Source of the DNA: Leptothrix cholodnii SP-6
GTDB lineage: Bacteria > Pseudomonadota > Gammaproteobacteria > Burkholderiales > Burkholderiaceae_C
DNA length: 64,000 nucleotides
Direction of reading: 5' to 3'
NCBI RefSeq assembly: GCF_000019785.1
Contig: NC_010524.1
Location: forward strand, 2,170,001-2,234,000
This document shows, piece by piece, positions 29,145 to 37,918 of the stretch. Made by a program: the position numbers and the translations under genes. Below the pieces are notes generated by a model that saw only the letters and a list, made by a program, of their open reading frames with translations, was not told the origin of the DNA and searched no databases. Position 1 is the first letter of the stretch. Every line of letters starts with the position of its first letter.

Positions 29145-30374
29145 TCAGGCGCTGTGGCGCTTGCGGTAGTGGTCGAGGAAACGCGCGATGCGGCTCACCG
29201 CGTCGGTCAGGTCGTCCGAATTGGGCAGGAAGACGAGCCGGAAATGGTCGGGCGTGGGCCAGTTGAAGCCGGTGCCCTGGACGATCAGCACCTTCTCTTC
29301 GGCCAGCAGTTCGTAGGCGAACTGCTGGTCGTCGGCAATCGGGTACATCTTGGGGTCGAGCCGCGGGAACATGTAGAGCGCCGCCTTGGGCTTGACGCAG
29401 GTGACGCCCGGAATCTCGCTCAGCAGCTTGTGCGCGAGGTCGCGCTGGCGGCACAAGCGGCCGGTCGGCACCACCAGGTCCTTGATGCTCTGGTAGCCGC
29501 CCAGCGCGGTCTGGATTGCCAGCTGGCCGGGCGTGTTGGCGCACAGGCGCATCGAGGCCAGCATGTTCAGACCTTCGATGTAGTCGCGCGCATGGCGCTT
29601 GTCGCCCGACACCACCATCCAGCCGGCGCGGTAGCCGCAGGAGCGGTAGTTCTTGCTCAGGCCGTTGAAGGTCAGGATCAGCACGTCGTCGGCCAACGCC
29701 GCGATGCTGGTGTGGGTGTGGCCGTCGTAGAGCGTCTTGTCGTAGATCTCGTCGGCAAAGATGATCAGCTGGTGCTGGCGGGCCACCTCGATCAGCTCCA
29801 GCAGCACGCTGTCGGGGTAGAGCGCGCCGGTCGGGTTGTTCGGGTTGATGACGACGATCGCGCGGGTGTTGGGCGTGATCTTGCGGCGGATGTCGGCGAT
29901 GTCGGGCATCCACTCGGCTTGCTCGTCGCACATGTAGTGCACCGGCTTGCCGCCCGACAGCGCCACCACCGCGGTGTAGAGCGGGTAGTCGGGCGACGGG
30001 ATCAGCACCTCGTCGCCGTCGTCGAGCAGCGCGTTCATGCTCATGGCGATCAGCTCGGAGGCGCCGTTGCCCAGATAGACGTCATCGACGGTGACGCCCT
30101 TGACGCCCTTCTCCTGCGTGTAGTGCACCACCGACTTGCGCGGCGCGAACAGGCCCTTGCTGTCGGTGTAGCCCGCAGCGTGCGGCATGTTGCGGATCAT
30201 GTCCTGCACGATCTCGTCGGGCGGCTCGAGCCCGAACACGGCGAGGTTGCCGATGTTGAGCTTGATGATCTTGTGGCCCTCTTCCTCCATCTGGCGGGCC
30301 TTCTCCAGCACGGGGCCGCGGATGTCGTAGCACACGTTGGCGAGCTTGCTGGATTTGGCGACGGTCTTGAGCAC
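29145..30374 (-). CDS. alaA: pyridoxal-phosphate aminotransferase, AlaA-like
   Basis: 409 residues from a GTG at 30374 with an AGGA site about 7 bases before it; no ATG fits the family start. It is a class I aminotransferase with PNNPTGALYP, ADEIYDKTLYDG and PLP lysine K241 in GLSKNYRSCGYRAGW. The last motif and the N-terminal IRGPVLEKARQMEEEGHKII match E. coli AlaA (YfbQ), which makes alanine from pyruvate and glutamate. It is the first gene of a minus-strand run leading to hom and thrC, so a role in amino acid synthesis fits. The exact substrate is inferred. Confidence 0.88.
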   Translation of the reverse strand: MLKTVAKSSKLANVCYDIRGPVLEKARQMEEEGHKIIKLNIGNLAVFGLEPPDEIVQDMIRNMPHAAGYTDSKGLFAPRKSVVHYTQEKGVKGVTVDDVYLGNGASELIAMSMNALLDDGDEVLIPSPDYPLYTAVVALSGGKPVHYMCDEQAEWMPDIADIRRKITPNTRAIVVINPNNPTGALYPDSVLLELIEVARQHQLIIFADEIYDKTLYDGHTHTSIAALADDVLILTFNGLSKNYRSCGYRAGWMVVSGDKRHARDYIEGLNMLASMRLCANTPGQLAIQTALGGYQSIKDLVVPTGRLCRQRDLAHKLLSEIPGVTCVKPKAALYMFPRLDPKMYPIADDQQFAYELLAEEKVLIVQGTGFNWPTPDHFRLVFLPNSDDLTDAVSRIARFLDHYRKRHSA

Positions 30375-30526
30375 GGGGATTCCTGGAGGACGCAAAGGCA
30401 CTGCTCGATGAGCGGTCAGCCGCAGGCGCAAAAGCTAGAATTTTATCCGACTGAACCGGTCTGCCACTCGCACACTGCTGCGCGCAAGCCCGGACCCCGC
30501 ATCCCTACGTCGAGCACCCCGTCACC

Positions 30527-30898
30527 GTGAAATTCCAGCCCGACCGCATCGAAGGCGTCAACGTCATCACCGGCTACACGTCAGCCAGCATCAACGTCAA
30601 CGCTCAGCCCTGGGATTGCAGCGTGATCGTCCCGTTCCAGGGCGACATCCTGGCCTGGCCGTGTGCCCGTTTCGACGAACTGGCCGAGTCGCATTTCGAG
30701 CCGCTCCTGGCGCTGCGGCCGGAGCTGGTGATCGTCGGCAGCGGGCGTCAACATCGTTTCGTGCCGCCGGTGCTGGTGCGTGCGCTGATCGCCAAAGGCA
30801 TCGGCGTCGAGAGCATGGACACGCAGGCGGCCTGCCGCACGTACAACATCCTGGCGGGAGAAAGCCGGCGCGTGGTGGCGGCGCTGCTGCTCGATTGA
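30527..30898 (+). CDS. Mth938/Xcc1710-like domain protein (DUF498)
   Basis: 123 residues starting at GTG. The small alpha/beta protein shows the Mth938-like pattern: INVNAQPWDCSVIVPFQGDI, LRPELVIVGSGRQHRFVPP, GVESMDTQAACRTYNILAGESRRV. The biochemical role of bacterial members is unknown; the mitochondrial relative NDUFAF3 helps assemble complex I. It is divergent from the alaA-like gene (152-base gap). Confidence 0.82.
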   Translation: MKFQPDRIEGVNVITGYTSASINVNAQPWDCSVIVPFQGDILAWPCARFDELAESHFEPLLALRPELVIVGSGRQHRFVPPVLVRALIAKGIGVESMDTQAACRTYNILAGESRRVVAALLLD

Positions 30899-30955
30899 CG
30901 GAGCACGTGCGCCGCCAACGCCGGCGCCAGAACGCGAGCGACGGCTCACGAGCCT

Positions 30956-30961
30956 TATAAT
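30956..30961 (+). promoter_or_regulatory. perfect -10-like TATAAT before the peroxiredoxin gene
   Basis: TATAAT lies 35 bases before the ATG of the Bcp-type gene, in the short gap after the Mth938-like gene. The -35 position is GC-rich and does not match TTGACA well, so this is a plausible but unproven sigma-70 promoter. Confidence 0.4.
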
Positions 30962-30995
30962 TGCAGGATTCCGCCCTATAGGGACACGTACCTGC

Positions 30996-31472
30996 ATGAC
31001 GCCCGCTCTCAATAAATCTCTCCCCGACCTTGAAGCGAACGCCACGGGAGGCATCAAGTTCACTCCTCAGGCCTTTCTGGGCAAGACGGTCGTACTTTAT
31101 TTCTACCCGAAGGACAACACGCCGGGTTGTACCACCGAAGCGATGCAGTTCCGCGATCACCACAAGGAATTCACCAATGCCGGCGCAGTGGTATTCGGGG
31201 TTTCGCGCGACAACATGGCGTCGCACGACAAGTTCAAGCAGAACCTCGAACTGCCCTTCGAGCTGATTGCCGACACCGAAGAAAAGCTCTGCCACATGTT
31301 CGGCGTGGTCAAGAACAAGATCATGTACGGCAAGAAGGTCAAGGGGATCGAACGCTCGACCTTCCTGATCGACACCGAAGGCGTGCTGCGCGCCGAGTGG
31401 CGCGGCCTCAAGGTGGCCGGTCACGTCGAAGAAGTGCTGAAGGCGGTGCAGGAACTCAAGAGCCCGGCCTGA
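30996..31472 (+). CDS. bcp: Bcp-type thioredoxin-dependent peroxiredoxin
   Basis: 158 residues. The cytoplasmic enzyme reduces hydrogen and organic peroxides. The active-site segment FYPKDNTPGCTTEAM gives peroxidatic Cys45. The residue at the E. coli resolving-Cys position (50) is Met, and the only other cysteine is C100, so it must resolve through C100 or as a one-Cys enzyme. IDTEGVLRAEWRGLKVAGH at the end is family-typical. Transcription probably ends at the hairpin centred near 31588. Confidence 0.93.
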   Translation: MTPALNKSLPDLEANATGGIKFTPQAFLGKTVVLYFYPKDNTPGCTTEAMQFRDHHKEFTNAGAVVFGVSRDNMASHDKFKQNLELPFELIADTEEKLCHMFGVVKNKIMYGKKVKGIERSTFLIDTEGVLRAEWRGLKVAGHVEEVLKAVQELKSPA

Positions 31473-31520
31473 CCCTGGCTGCGACAGCGCCTTGACACGG
31501 CACCGGATGGAGCGTCAGGC

Positions 31521-31543
31521 CGCATGCATAATCGGTGCATGCG
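31521..31543. promoter_or_regulatory. 8-bp perfect inverted repeat downstream of bcp
   Basis: CGCATGCA and TGCATGCG flank a 7-base spacer, in the gap between the peroxiredoxin gene and the PIN-PhoH gene. It looks like an operator for a dimeric regulator; it could also be a chance palindrome. No regulator is adjacent. Confidence 0.35.
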
Positions 31544-31568
31544 TTTGACTACCGAGCCGCATGAATCC

Positions 31569-31607
31569 AAAAAGCCGAACAGCTTGCTGTCCGGCTTTTT
31601 CTTTTTT
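31569..31607 (+). terminator. intrinsic terminator after bcp
   Basis: AAAAAGCCG pairs with CGGCTTTTT around the loop region AACAGCTTGCTGTC; the loop-side ACAG/CTGT bases extend the stem past one A-C mismatch. A T-rich tract follows. The flanking A-run makes it usable on the other strand as well. It lies about 97 bases after the bcp stop and 60 bases before the phoH start. Confidence 0.8.
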
Positions 31608-31666
31608 GGCCGTCAACGACCTGCCTGCACACCGCTGGCGGTCGCATCCTCAGACTGAACTCATCG

Positions 31667-33388
31667 ATGCCTCTGCCCAAACCCCCTGCCAAACGTGGCG
31701 CCCTGCTGGCCCCGAGTGAATTCGATGTCCAGGCCGCCCCCAAGCCGGCGCGCCGCACTACCAAGGCGGTCAGCGCAGATCGCGCACTGCTCGAGTTCAA
31801 GGTTCCGACGACAGCCGGTGCCGCACCCGCGCCGAAGGTCGTGACGCCCGCCGCTGCGGTGGCAGGCGTGATCGCCGCCGAGGCCCCCGTGCAAACGCGT
31901 CCGGAGCCGGCGGCACGCAAGAGCACCGTGCCGGTCAAGCAGGCTGTCACGGCCAGCCAGCGGCGCGCCCGCACGCCGCGTGGCACCGGGCCGGCCAAGC
32001 TGTTCGTGCTCGACACCAACGTGCTGATGCACGACCCGATGTCGATCTTCCGCTTCGAAGAGCACGACATCTACCTGCCGATGATCACGCTCGAAGAGCT
32101 CGACGGCCACAAGAAGGGCATGAGCGAGGTCTCGCGCAACGTGCGCCAGGTCAGCCGCGAGCTCGACGGTCTGGCCGCCAGCCTCGAAGACACCGCCAAC
32201 CTGAACACCGCGGCGGGCATCCCGCTGGCGAAGACCGGTCACCGCGAGGCCGGCGGCAAGCTGTTCTTCCAGACCACGCTGCTCGACGTCAAGCTGCCCG
32301 ACGGCCTGCCGCAGGGCAAGGCCGACAACCAGATCCTGGGTGTGGTGCAGGGCCTGCGCAACCAGTTCGCCGATCGCGAGGTGGTGCTGGTGTCGAAAGA
32401 CATCAACATGCGCATCAAGGCGCGAGCGCTGGGCCTGCCGGCCGAAGACTATTTCAACGACAAGACGCTCGAAGACGGCGACCTGCTCTACACCGGCGTG
32501 CAGCCGCTGCCGTCGGATTTCTGGGAGCGCCACGGCAAGACGATGGAGAGCTGGCAGCAGGGCGGCACCACCTACTACCGCATCAGCGGGCCGATGGTGC
32601 CGGTGCTGATGGTCAACCAGTTCGTCTACCTCGAGTCGCCGGGCAATGCCGCGCTCTACGCCAAGGTCACCGAGATCACCGGCAAGACCGCGGTGCTCAA
32701 GACGCTCAAGGACTACACCCACGCCAAGCATTCGGTGTGGGGCGTGACGGCGCGCAACCGCGAGCAGAACTTCGCGCTCAACCTGCTGACCGACCCCGAC
32801 TGCGACTTCATCACCCTGACCGGCACCGCCGGCACCGGCAAGACGCTGATGACGCTGGCCGCAGGCCTCAGCCAGGTGCTCGATGACCGCCGCTACTCCG
32901 AGATCATCGTCACCCGCGTGACCGTGCCGGTGGGCGAGGACATCGGTTTCCTGCCCGGCAACGAGGAAGAGAAGATGAGCCCCTGGATGGGCGCGCTCGA
33001 CGACAACCTCGAAGTGCTGGCACGCGGCGACAGCGCCTCCGGCGAATGGGGCCGCGCGGCCACCAACGACCTGGTGCGCAGCAAGATCAAGATCAAGAGC
33101 CTGAACTTCATGCGCGGGCGCACCTTCCTGAACAAGTTCGTCATCATCGACGAGGCGCAGAACCTGACGCCCAAGCAGATGAAGACGCTGATCACGCGCG
33201 CCGGCCCGGGCACCAAGATCGTCTGCCTGGGCAACCTGGCGCAGATCGACACGCCCTACCTGACCGAAGGCTCGTCGGGCCTGACGTTCGCGGTCGACCG
33301 CTTCAAGGGCTGGCCGCACGCCGGCCACATCACGCTGGCGCGCGGCGAGCGCTCGCGGCTGGCGGATTTCGCGTCCGAAGTGCTGTAA
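31667..33388 (+). CDS. PIN-PhoH ATPase/RNase-like protein
   Basis: 573 residues. Residues 1-110 are a low-complexity Pro/Ala/Lys/Arg-rich region. Residues 111 to about 290 are a PIN nuclease domain with Asp116 in LDTNVLMHDP and later acidic positions (LEELDGHKKG, LVSKDINMR). Residues about 340-573 are a PhoH ATPase: Walker A GTAGTGKT at 386-393, Walker B FVIIDEAQNLTPKQMKTL. This is the PhoH2/YlaK arrangement, linked to RNA helicase/RNase activity. The basic N-terminal extension is longer than usual and may bind nucleic acid (inference). An intrinsic terminator follows. Confidence 0.9.
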   Translation: MPLPKPPAKRGALLAPSEFDVQAAPKPARRTTKAVSADRALLEFKVPTTAGAAPAPKVVTPAAAVAGVIAAEAPVQTRPEPAARKSTVPVKQAVTASQRRARTPRGTGPAKLFVLDTNVLMHDPMSIFRFEEHDIYLPMITLEELDGHKKGMSEVSRNVRQVSRELDGLAASLEDTANLNTAAGIPLAKTGHREAGGKLFFQTTLLDVKLPDGLPQGKADNQILGVVQGLRNQFADREVVLVSKDINMRIKARALGLPAEDYFNDKTLEDGDLLYTGVQPLPSDFWERHGKTMESWQQGGTTYYRISGPMVPVLMVNQFVYLESPGNAALYAKVTEITGKTAVLKTLKDYTHAKHSVWGVTARNREQNFALNLLTDPDCDFITLTGTAGTGKTLMTLAAGLSQVLDDRRYSEIIVTRVTVPVGEDIGFLPGNEEEKMSPWMGALDDNLEVLARGDSASGEWGRAATNDLVRSKIKIKSLNFMRGRTFLNKFVIIDEAQNLTPKQMKTLITRAGPGTKIVCLGNLAQIDTPYLTEGSSGLTFAVDRFKGWPHAGHITLARGERSRLADFASEVL

Positions 33389-33423
33389 GCGATCGAGCAC
33401 CTCCTGCCTTCGGGCAGATCACG

Positions 33424-33452
33424 ACGGGTCCGGCCAAGCCGGGCCCGTTTTT
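33424..33452 (+). terminator. intrinsic terminator after PIN-PhoH gene
   Basis: An 11-bp stem (ACGGGTCCGGC with GCCGGGCCCGT, one G-T pair) closes a CAA loop and is followed by TTTT. It lies 36 bases past the phoH stop and just before the end of the convergent ABC transporter ATPase. Confidence 0.85.
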
Positions 33453-33455
33453 CAT

Positions 33456-35384
33456 TCAGGGCCCGGTTCGGGTCGCCAGCCGTGGCACCGCGGCCAGCAG
33501 CGCGCGGGTGTAGTCCCTGCGCGGCGCGCCCAGCACCTGGTCGACCGTGCCGACCTCGACGATGCGCCCACCCTGCATCACCGCCACCTCGTCGGCCAGG
33601 TACTCGACCACGCCGAGGTGGTGGGTGATGAACAGCAGCGCCACGCCGGTGTCGTGCTGCAACTGGCGCAGCAGGTTGAGGATCTGTGCCTGCACCGACA
33701 CGTCGAGCGCCGAGGTCGGCTCGTCGCAGATCAGCAGCCGCGGCTCGACCGCCAGTGCGCGCGCAATCGCGATGCGCTGGCGCTGGCCGCCCGAAAACTC
33801 GTGCGGATAAGCCTGCAAGGCGCGTGACGGCAGGCCGACCTGCTCGGCCAGGTCGTCGACGCGGCGTTTGCGCGTGTGTTGGCTCAACTCCGGCCGCAAC
33901 TCGATCAGGCCCTCGGCCAGGATGTCGGCCACCCGCATGCGCGGGTTCAGCGAGGCGTACGGGTCCTGAAAGATCAGCTGCACCTCCCGCCGCGCGGCGC
34001 GCAGTTCGCTGCCTTGCAAGGTGAACAGATCGCGGCCGTCGAGCAGCGCGCGGCCGGTGCACGTGGCCTGGCGCCGCAGCAACTGCGCGATCGCCTTGCC
34101 GGTGGTCGTCTTGCCGCTGCCCGATTCGCCCACCAGCGCCAGCGTGCGGCCGCGCGCCAGTTGCAGGCTGATGCCGTCGACGGCGGCGGTGCCAGACTGC
34201 GAGCGCCACCAGAATCCGCTCGCGCGCGAGAACGTGACACGCAACTGCTCCACCGCCAGCAAAGGCACCGGCGTGGCGCCGGATGTGAGGCGGGCATCGG
34301 GTGGCGTCATCGGACGACCTGTCGACGGCGTGATCGACGGTGCTGGCGATCTGCCATGCGCTGCGTGATCCAGCGCCGCATCGCCGGCGCGCGCGCAACG
34401 CAGCCCGTGGCCTGGCGGCATCTCCACCCACGTCGGCTCGGCGTTCAGGCAGACGTCCTGCGCATGCGGGCAGCGCGGCGCGAAGCGGCAGGCGTTGAAT
34501 TGCTGCGCAAGCGACGGCACCGCGCCGCCGATCGCCGCCAGCGGCCGGCCGCGCCGTGCGCCGTCGGGCAGCGCCTGCAACAGCAGTTGCGCATAGGGGT
34601 GGCGCGGCGCGGCAAAAAATGCCTCGGCGCTGCCGACCTCGACGATCTGGCCGGCATACATCAGCGCCACCTGCTGCGCCATGCCGGCCACCACCGCCAG
34701 GTCATGCGTGATCAGCAACAGGCCCATCTGGTGCTCGCGCTGCAGGTCGCGCAGCAGGTCGAGGATCTGCGCCTGGATCGTCACGTCGAGCGCCGTGGTC
34801 GGCTCGTCGGCGATCAGGAAATCGGGCTCGGCGGCCAGCGCGATGGCGATCATCACGCGCTGCTGCTGGCCGCCCGACAGGCGAAACGGGTAGTCGTCGA
34901 AACAGCGCGCCGGCTCGGGCAGGCCCACGCGCGCCAGCCACTCGACCGCACGTGCACGGGCGGCGGCGCCGCGCAGTGCGGTGTGGGCCTCGATCGCCTC
35001 GCGCAGCTGCGCGCCCACCGTCATCACCGGGTTCAGGCTGGTCGACGGCTCCTGGAAGATCATGCCGATGCGCCCGCCACGCACCCGGCGCATCTGCGCT
35101 TCGGGCAGGTCGAGCAGTTCGGTGCGGCCCAGGCGCACCGAGCCCGATTCGACAAAACCGTTGTGCGGCAGCACGCGCATCAGCGCAAGCGCGGTCATGC
35201 TCTTGCCGCAGCCCGATTCGCCGACCAGCGCGAAGGTCTCGCCGCGGCGGATCGCCAGCGACAGGCCGTCAACTGCGCGCAGCAAGGCGGCGTCGGCCTG
35301 ATCGACATCGAGCGCCACCTGCAGCTGATCGAGCCGCAGCGCCTGGGCCTCGCCCCGCGGGTCTGGCACGCCCGGCGCGCTCAT
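33456..35384 (-). CDS. yejF: peptide ABC transporter, fused double ATPase (YejF-like)
   Basis: 642 residues from the ATG at 35384. Two complete ABC ATPase modules lie on one chain: the first with Walker A GESGCGKS, signature LSGGQQQR and Walker [13 protein letters not shown]; the second with [16 protein letters not shown] and [12 protein letters not shown]. The first module ends in the Cys-rich C-terminal oligopeptide domain ([15 protein letters not shown]), typical of OppD/DppD-type ATPases. The fused form matches YejF. A linker of about 50 Ser/Thr/Pro-rich residues joins the halves. Its ATG overlaps the stop of the upstream permease by 4 bases. Confidence 0.9.
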   Translation of the reverse strand: MSAPGVPDPRGEAQALRLDQLQVALDVDQADAALLRAVDGLSLAIRRGETFALVGESGCGKSMTALALMRVLPHNGFVESGSVRLGRTELLDLPEAQMRRVRGGRIGMIFQEPSTSLNPVMTVGAQLREAIEAHTALRGAAARARAVEWLARVGLPEPARCFDDYPFRLSGGQQQRVMIAIALAAEPDFLIADEPTTALDVTIQAQILDLLRDLQREHQMGLLLITHDLAVVAGMAQQVALMYAGQIVEVGSAEAFFAAPRHPYAQLLLQALPDGARRGRPLAAIGGAVPSLAQQFNACRFAPRCPHAQDVCLNAEPTWVEMPPGHGLRCARAGDAALDHAAHGRSPAPSITPSTGRPMTPPDARLTSGATPVPLLAVEQLRVTFSRASGFWWRSQSGTAAVDGISLQLARGRTLALVGESGSGKTTTGKAIAQLLRRQATCTGRALLDGRDLFTLQGSELRAARREVQLIFQDPYASLNPRMRVADILAEGLIELRPELSQHTRKRRVDDLAEQVGLPSRALQAYPHEFSGGQRQRIAIARALAVEPRLLICDEPTSALDVSVQAQILNLLRQLQHDTGVALLFITHHLGVVEYLADEVAVMQGGRIVEVGTVDQVLGAPRRDYTRALLAAVPRLATRTGP

Positions 35385-36859
35385 CGCACGCTCCGGCGCT
35401 GGCGCAGCACCCGCGCGCGCCAGCTGCCCGCACGCGGATCGAAGGCCAACCGCACGCCGTCGGCAAACAGGTTGGCTGCGAGCACCAGCGCCACCATGAA
35501 CACGAACGCGGCGCTGAACGACCACCACACCACCGGGTCGCGGCTCATCTCCGATCGCGCCAGGTTGATCATGCCGCCGAAGCTGTTCATCGCCGGGTCG
35601 ACGCCCACGCCCACATAGCTCAGCACCGCCTCGTAGAGCACCAGCGCGGAGAACTCGAGCACGCTGTTGATCAGCACCAGGTGCATCACGTTGGGCAGGA
35701 TGTGGCGCAGCATGATGCGGCTGTCGCGCACGCCGCAGGCGGTGGCGGCCAGCACGAAATCGAGCTCGCGCAGCTTGAGCGTCTCGGCCCGGATCAGCCG
35801 GCACAGCCCGGCCCAGCCGGTGGCGCCGAGGATCAGGCAGAGCAGGAAGATCTTCAGGTCGGCGCGTTCGAGCTGGGTCTCGAACAGCGCCGGGTTCTGG
35901 TCCAGCCAGACCTGCACCATCAGCACGCAGGCGGCGATCAAGAGCACGTTGGGCACCGACGACAGCACCGTATAGAGGTACTGGATCAGCTCGTCGCCCC
36001 AGCCCTTGAAATAACCCGCCAGGATGCCCAGCGTGATCGCCAGCGGCAGCGTCGCCAGCGTCGAAAGGCTGCCGATCACGAAGGCGGTGCGCACGCTCTT
36101 GAGCGCCTGCACCAGCACGTCGTTGCCGGTGCGGTCGGTGCCGAGCACGTGGTAGTGCGCGCCCAGCGCCACCGCCATGCCGAGCAGCGTGCACAAAGCG
36201 GTCAGCGTCAGCAAGGCGGCACGCAGCGGCAACTCGGTCTGCCGATGCCAGATCGCGCGCAGGGCATCGCGGGTCGACGCGGGATGCGGATGGCGCGCCG
36301 CCACGCGCGGGCGCCACCACGCCACCACCAGCCAGGCGAGCGCCGCCAAGCCCAGCCCGGCACCCAGGCCGATCGCAGCCCGGCGCAGCAGATCGGCGGG
36401 CCATTGCCGGGCCGGGTCGCTCAGATGGCGGCCGGCGTGCTGCAGCGGCCGGTGCTCGCGCAGCGTCTGGCCGTCGCGCTCGATGGTTTCCTTGGTGAAG
36501 CCGACGTGATCGAGCGGGCGCGAATAGCTGCTCTCGCGCATCGCGATCGGCGTGGCCAGCAGCACGTCGAGCAGCGACTCGGTGCGCGTGGCGTAGAACA
36601 CCTCGCGCGCAGCCGGTCGCTCGCCCTCGGCCGGCGGCAGCGCACGGCGGAAGTGCACGCTGTCGATCAGCGCGACACCGGCGAAGAACACCAGCACCAC
36701 CGCCGCACTGAGCGCCGCCGGCTCCTGCCAGACCTTGCGCCAGCTCGCCCGCCAGGCCGGCGAGCGCAGCACCGCGATGGCATAGACCGCCAGCCCGATC
36801 ACGACGGCGGCCAGCAATGCGTCGGTCCACAGCAGCACGAAACGGGGCATCGGATTCAT
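35381..36859 (-). CDS. yejE: peptide ABC transporter permease (YejE-like)
   Basis: 492 residues from the ATG at 36859; a TTG start 24 bases upstream is possible. A long N-terminal part (about 1-200), with two or three membrane helices and a periplasmic loop, precedes a standard permease domain with six helices and the ATPase-contact EAA-like loop (FVLAATACGVRDSRIMLRHILPN). The periplasmic insertion is what separates YejE from DppC. It is overlapped by the ATPase gene downstream and separated from the YejB-like gene by a 75-base gap that holds a palindromic repeat. Confidence 0.87.
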   Translation of the reverse strand: MNPMPRFVLLWTDALLAAVVIGLAVYAIAVLRSPAWRASWRKVWQEPAALSAAVVLVFFAGVALIDSVHFRRALPPAEGERPAAREVFYATRTESLLDVLLATPIAMRESSYSRPLDHVGFTKETIERDGQTLREHRPLQHAGRHLSDPARQWPADLLRRAAIGLGAGLGLAALAWLVVAWWRPRVAARHPHPASTRDALRAIWHRQTELPLRAALLTLTALCTLLGMAVALGAHYHVLGTDRTGNDVLVQALKSVRTAFVIGSLSTLATLPLAITLGILAGYFKGWGDELIQYLYTVLSSVPNVLLIAACVLMVQVWLDQNPALFETQLERADLKIFLLCLILGATGWAGLCRLIRAETLKLRELDFVLAATACGVRDSRIMLRHILPNVMHLVLINSVLEFSALVLYEAVLSYVGVGVDPAMNSFGGMINLARSEMSRDPVVWWSFSAAFVFMVALVLAANLFADGVRLAFDPRAGSWRARVLRQRRSVR

Positions 36860-36866
36860 GTCAGTT

Positions 36867-36934
36867 CTGCCGGGCCGCCCCAAGGGACTGACACGCCCCC
36901 ACGGGGGGCAGCGAACACAGTGAGTGTGGGGGTC
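36867..36934 (+). repeat. palindromic dispersed repeat, copy 1 (intergenic)
   Basis: Begins GCCGGGCCGCCCCAAG (from 36869), has a central GC palindrome (CGCCCCC/GGGGGGC type) and ends TGGGGGTC. It fills nearly the whole gap between two transporter genes. It aligns over its whole length with the copy inside cusA at 56794 and, inverted, with the one at 47833. The type resembles REP-like intergenic palindromes common in Burkholderiales. Confidence 0.75.
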
Positions 36935-37918
36935 TCATGCGAGCCTCACCCGCGGATCGGCCAAGCTGTAGGCGATGTCCACCGCGATGAACGAGGCGAT
37001 GTAGAGCAGCGAGCCCAGGAACACCATCGTGCGCACGATCGCGAAATCCTGGCCGCTGATGGCCTCGATCACGTAGGCGCCCAGCCCCGGCAGGCCGAAG
37101 AAGCTCTCGAACACCAGGCTGCCGAGGAACACGTAGGGCAGATAACTGCCGGCGCTGGTCAGGATCGGCAGCAGCGCGTTGCGCAGCACGTGGCGGCCGA
37201 GAACCACCGCCTCCGACAGGCCCTTGGCGCGCGCGGTGCGCACGTAGTCCTTGCCCATTTCTTCGAGCAGCATCGCGCGGTACAGGCGCGCCTCGGTGCC
37301 CAGCCGCGCCAGCAGCGACAGCCCGATCGGCAGCAGCATGAAACGCCAGGCCGCCCAACCCTCGGCATAACCCGAGATCGGCGCGAGCCGCAGCACGCGC
37401 GAGAACAAAAACTGGCCGACCACGATGTAGAACAGGCTCGAGATCGACAGCATCGCCACGCACAGCACGACGCCCCAGAAATCGATCCGGCTGCCGCGGA
37501 AGAACACCAGCACCAGCGCGAACAGCGTGCTCGCGATCAACTGCAGCACGAACAGCGGCAAGGCCAGTTGCAGGCTGACCCACATCCGGCTCTTGACCTG
37601 CGTGCCGATGTCGCCGGCGCTCTCGGCGTCGGCGCGGCCGAACTGCAGCGTGAACAGCGACACCGAGCGCTCCCAGAAGATCGTCTCGGTGAGCTGCTCG
37701 CCGCCCTGCTTCGCATCGTTCCAGTACAGCGGCTTGTCGTAGCCGCGCTCGGTTTTCCACTTCTGGATCTGCTCGGGCGTGATGCGCTTGCCGCCGATGT
37801 TCAGCCGCGCCATGTCGTCGGGCGTGTTGACGCTGAAGAACAGGAAGAACGTCAGCAGGTTGACGCCCAGCAGCACCAGCAAACCATGGCCGAGGCGACG
37901 CAGGATGTAGGAAGTCAT
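36935..37918 (-). CDS. yejB: peptide ABC transporter permease (YejB-like)
   Basis: 327 residues, six membrane helices, binding-protein-dependent transport type. The N-terminal MTSYILRRLGHGLLVLLGVNLLTFFLFF is typical of DppB/YejB. A periplasmic loop of about 80 residues precedes the core, and the ATPase-contact loop is YVRTARAKGLSEAVVLGRHVLRNA. The C-terminal DIAYSLADPRVRLA motif is strong family evidence. It starts 4 bases inside the end of the receptor gene (ATGA overlap). Confidence 0.92.
   Translation of the reverse strand: MTSYILRRLGHGLLVLLGVNLLTFFLFFSVNTPDDMARLNIGGKRITPEQIQKWKTERGYDKPLYWNDAKQGGEQLTETIFWERSVSLFTLQFGRADAESAGDIGTQVKSRMWVSLQLALPLFVLQLIASTLFALVLVFFRGSRIDFWGVVLCVAMLSISSLFYIVVGQFLFSRVLRLAPISGYAEGWAAWRFMLLPIGLSLLARLGTEARLYRAMLLEEMGKDYVRTARAKGLSEAVVLGRHVLRNALLPILTSAGSYLPYVFLGSLVFESFFGLPGLGAYVIEAISGQDFAIVRTMVFLGSLLYIASFIAVDIAYSLADPRVRLA

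Noticed and set aside
31492..31497. TTGACA as a -35 box with CATAAT at 31527
   Set aside because: The spacing is 29 bases, far too long for a sigma-70 promoter.
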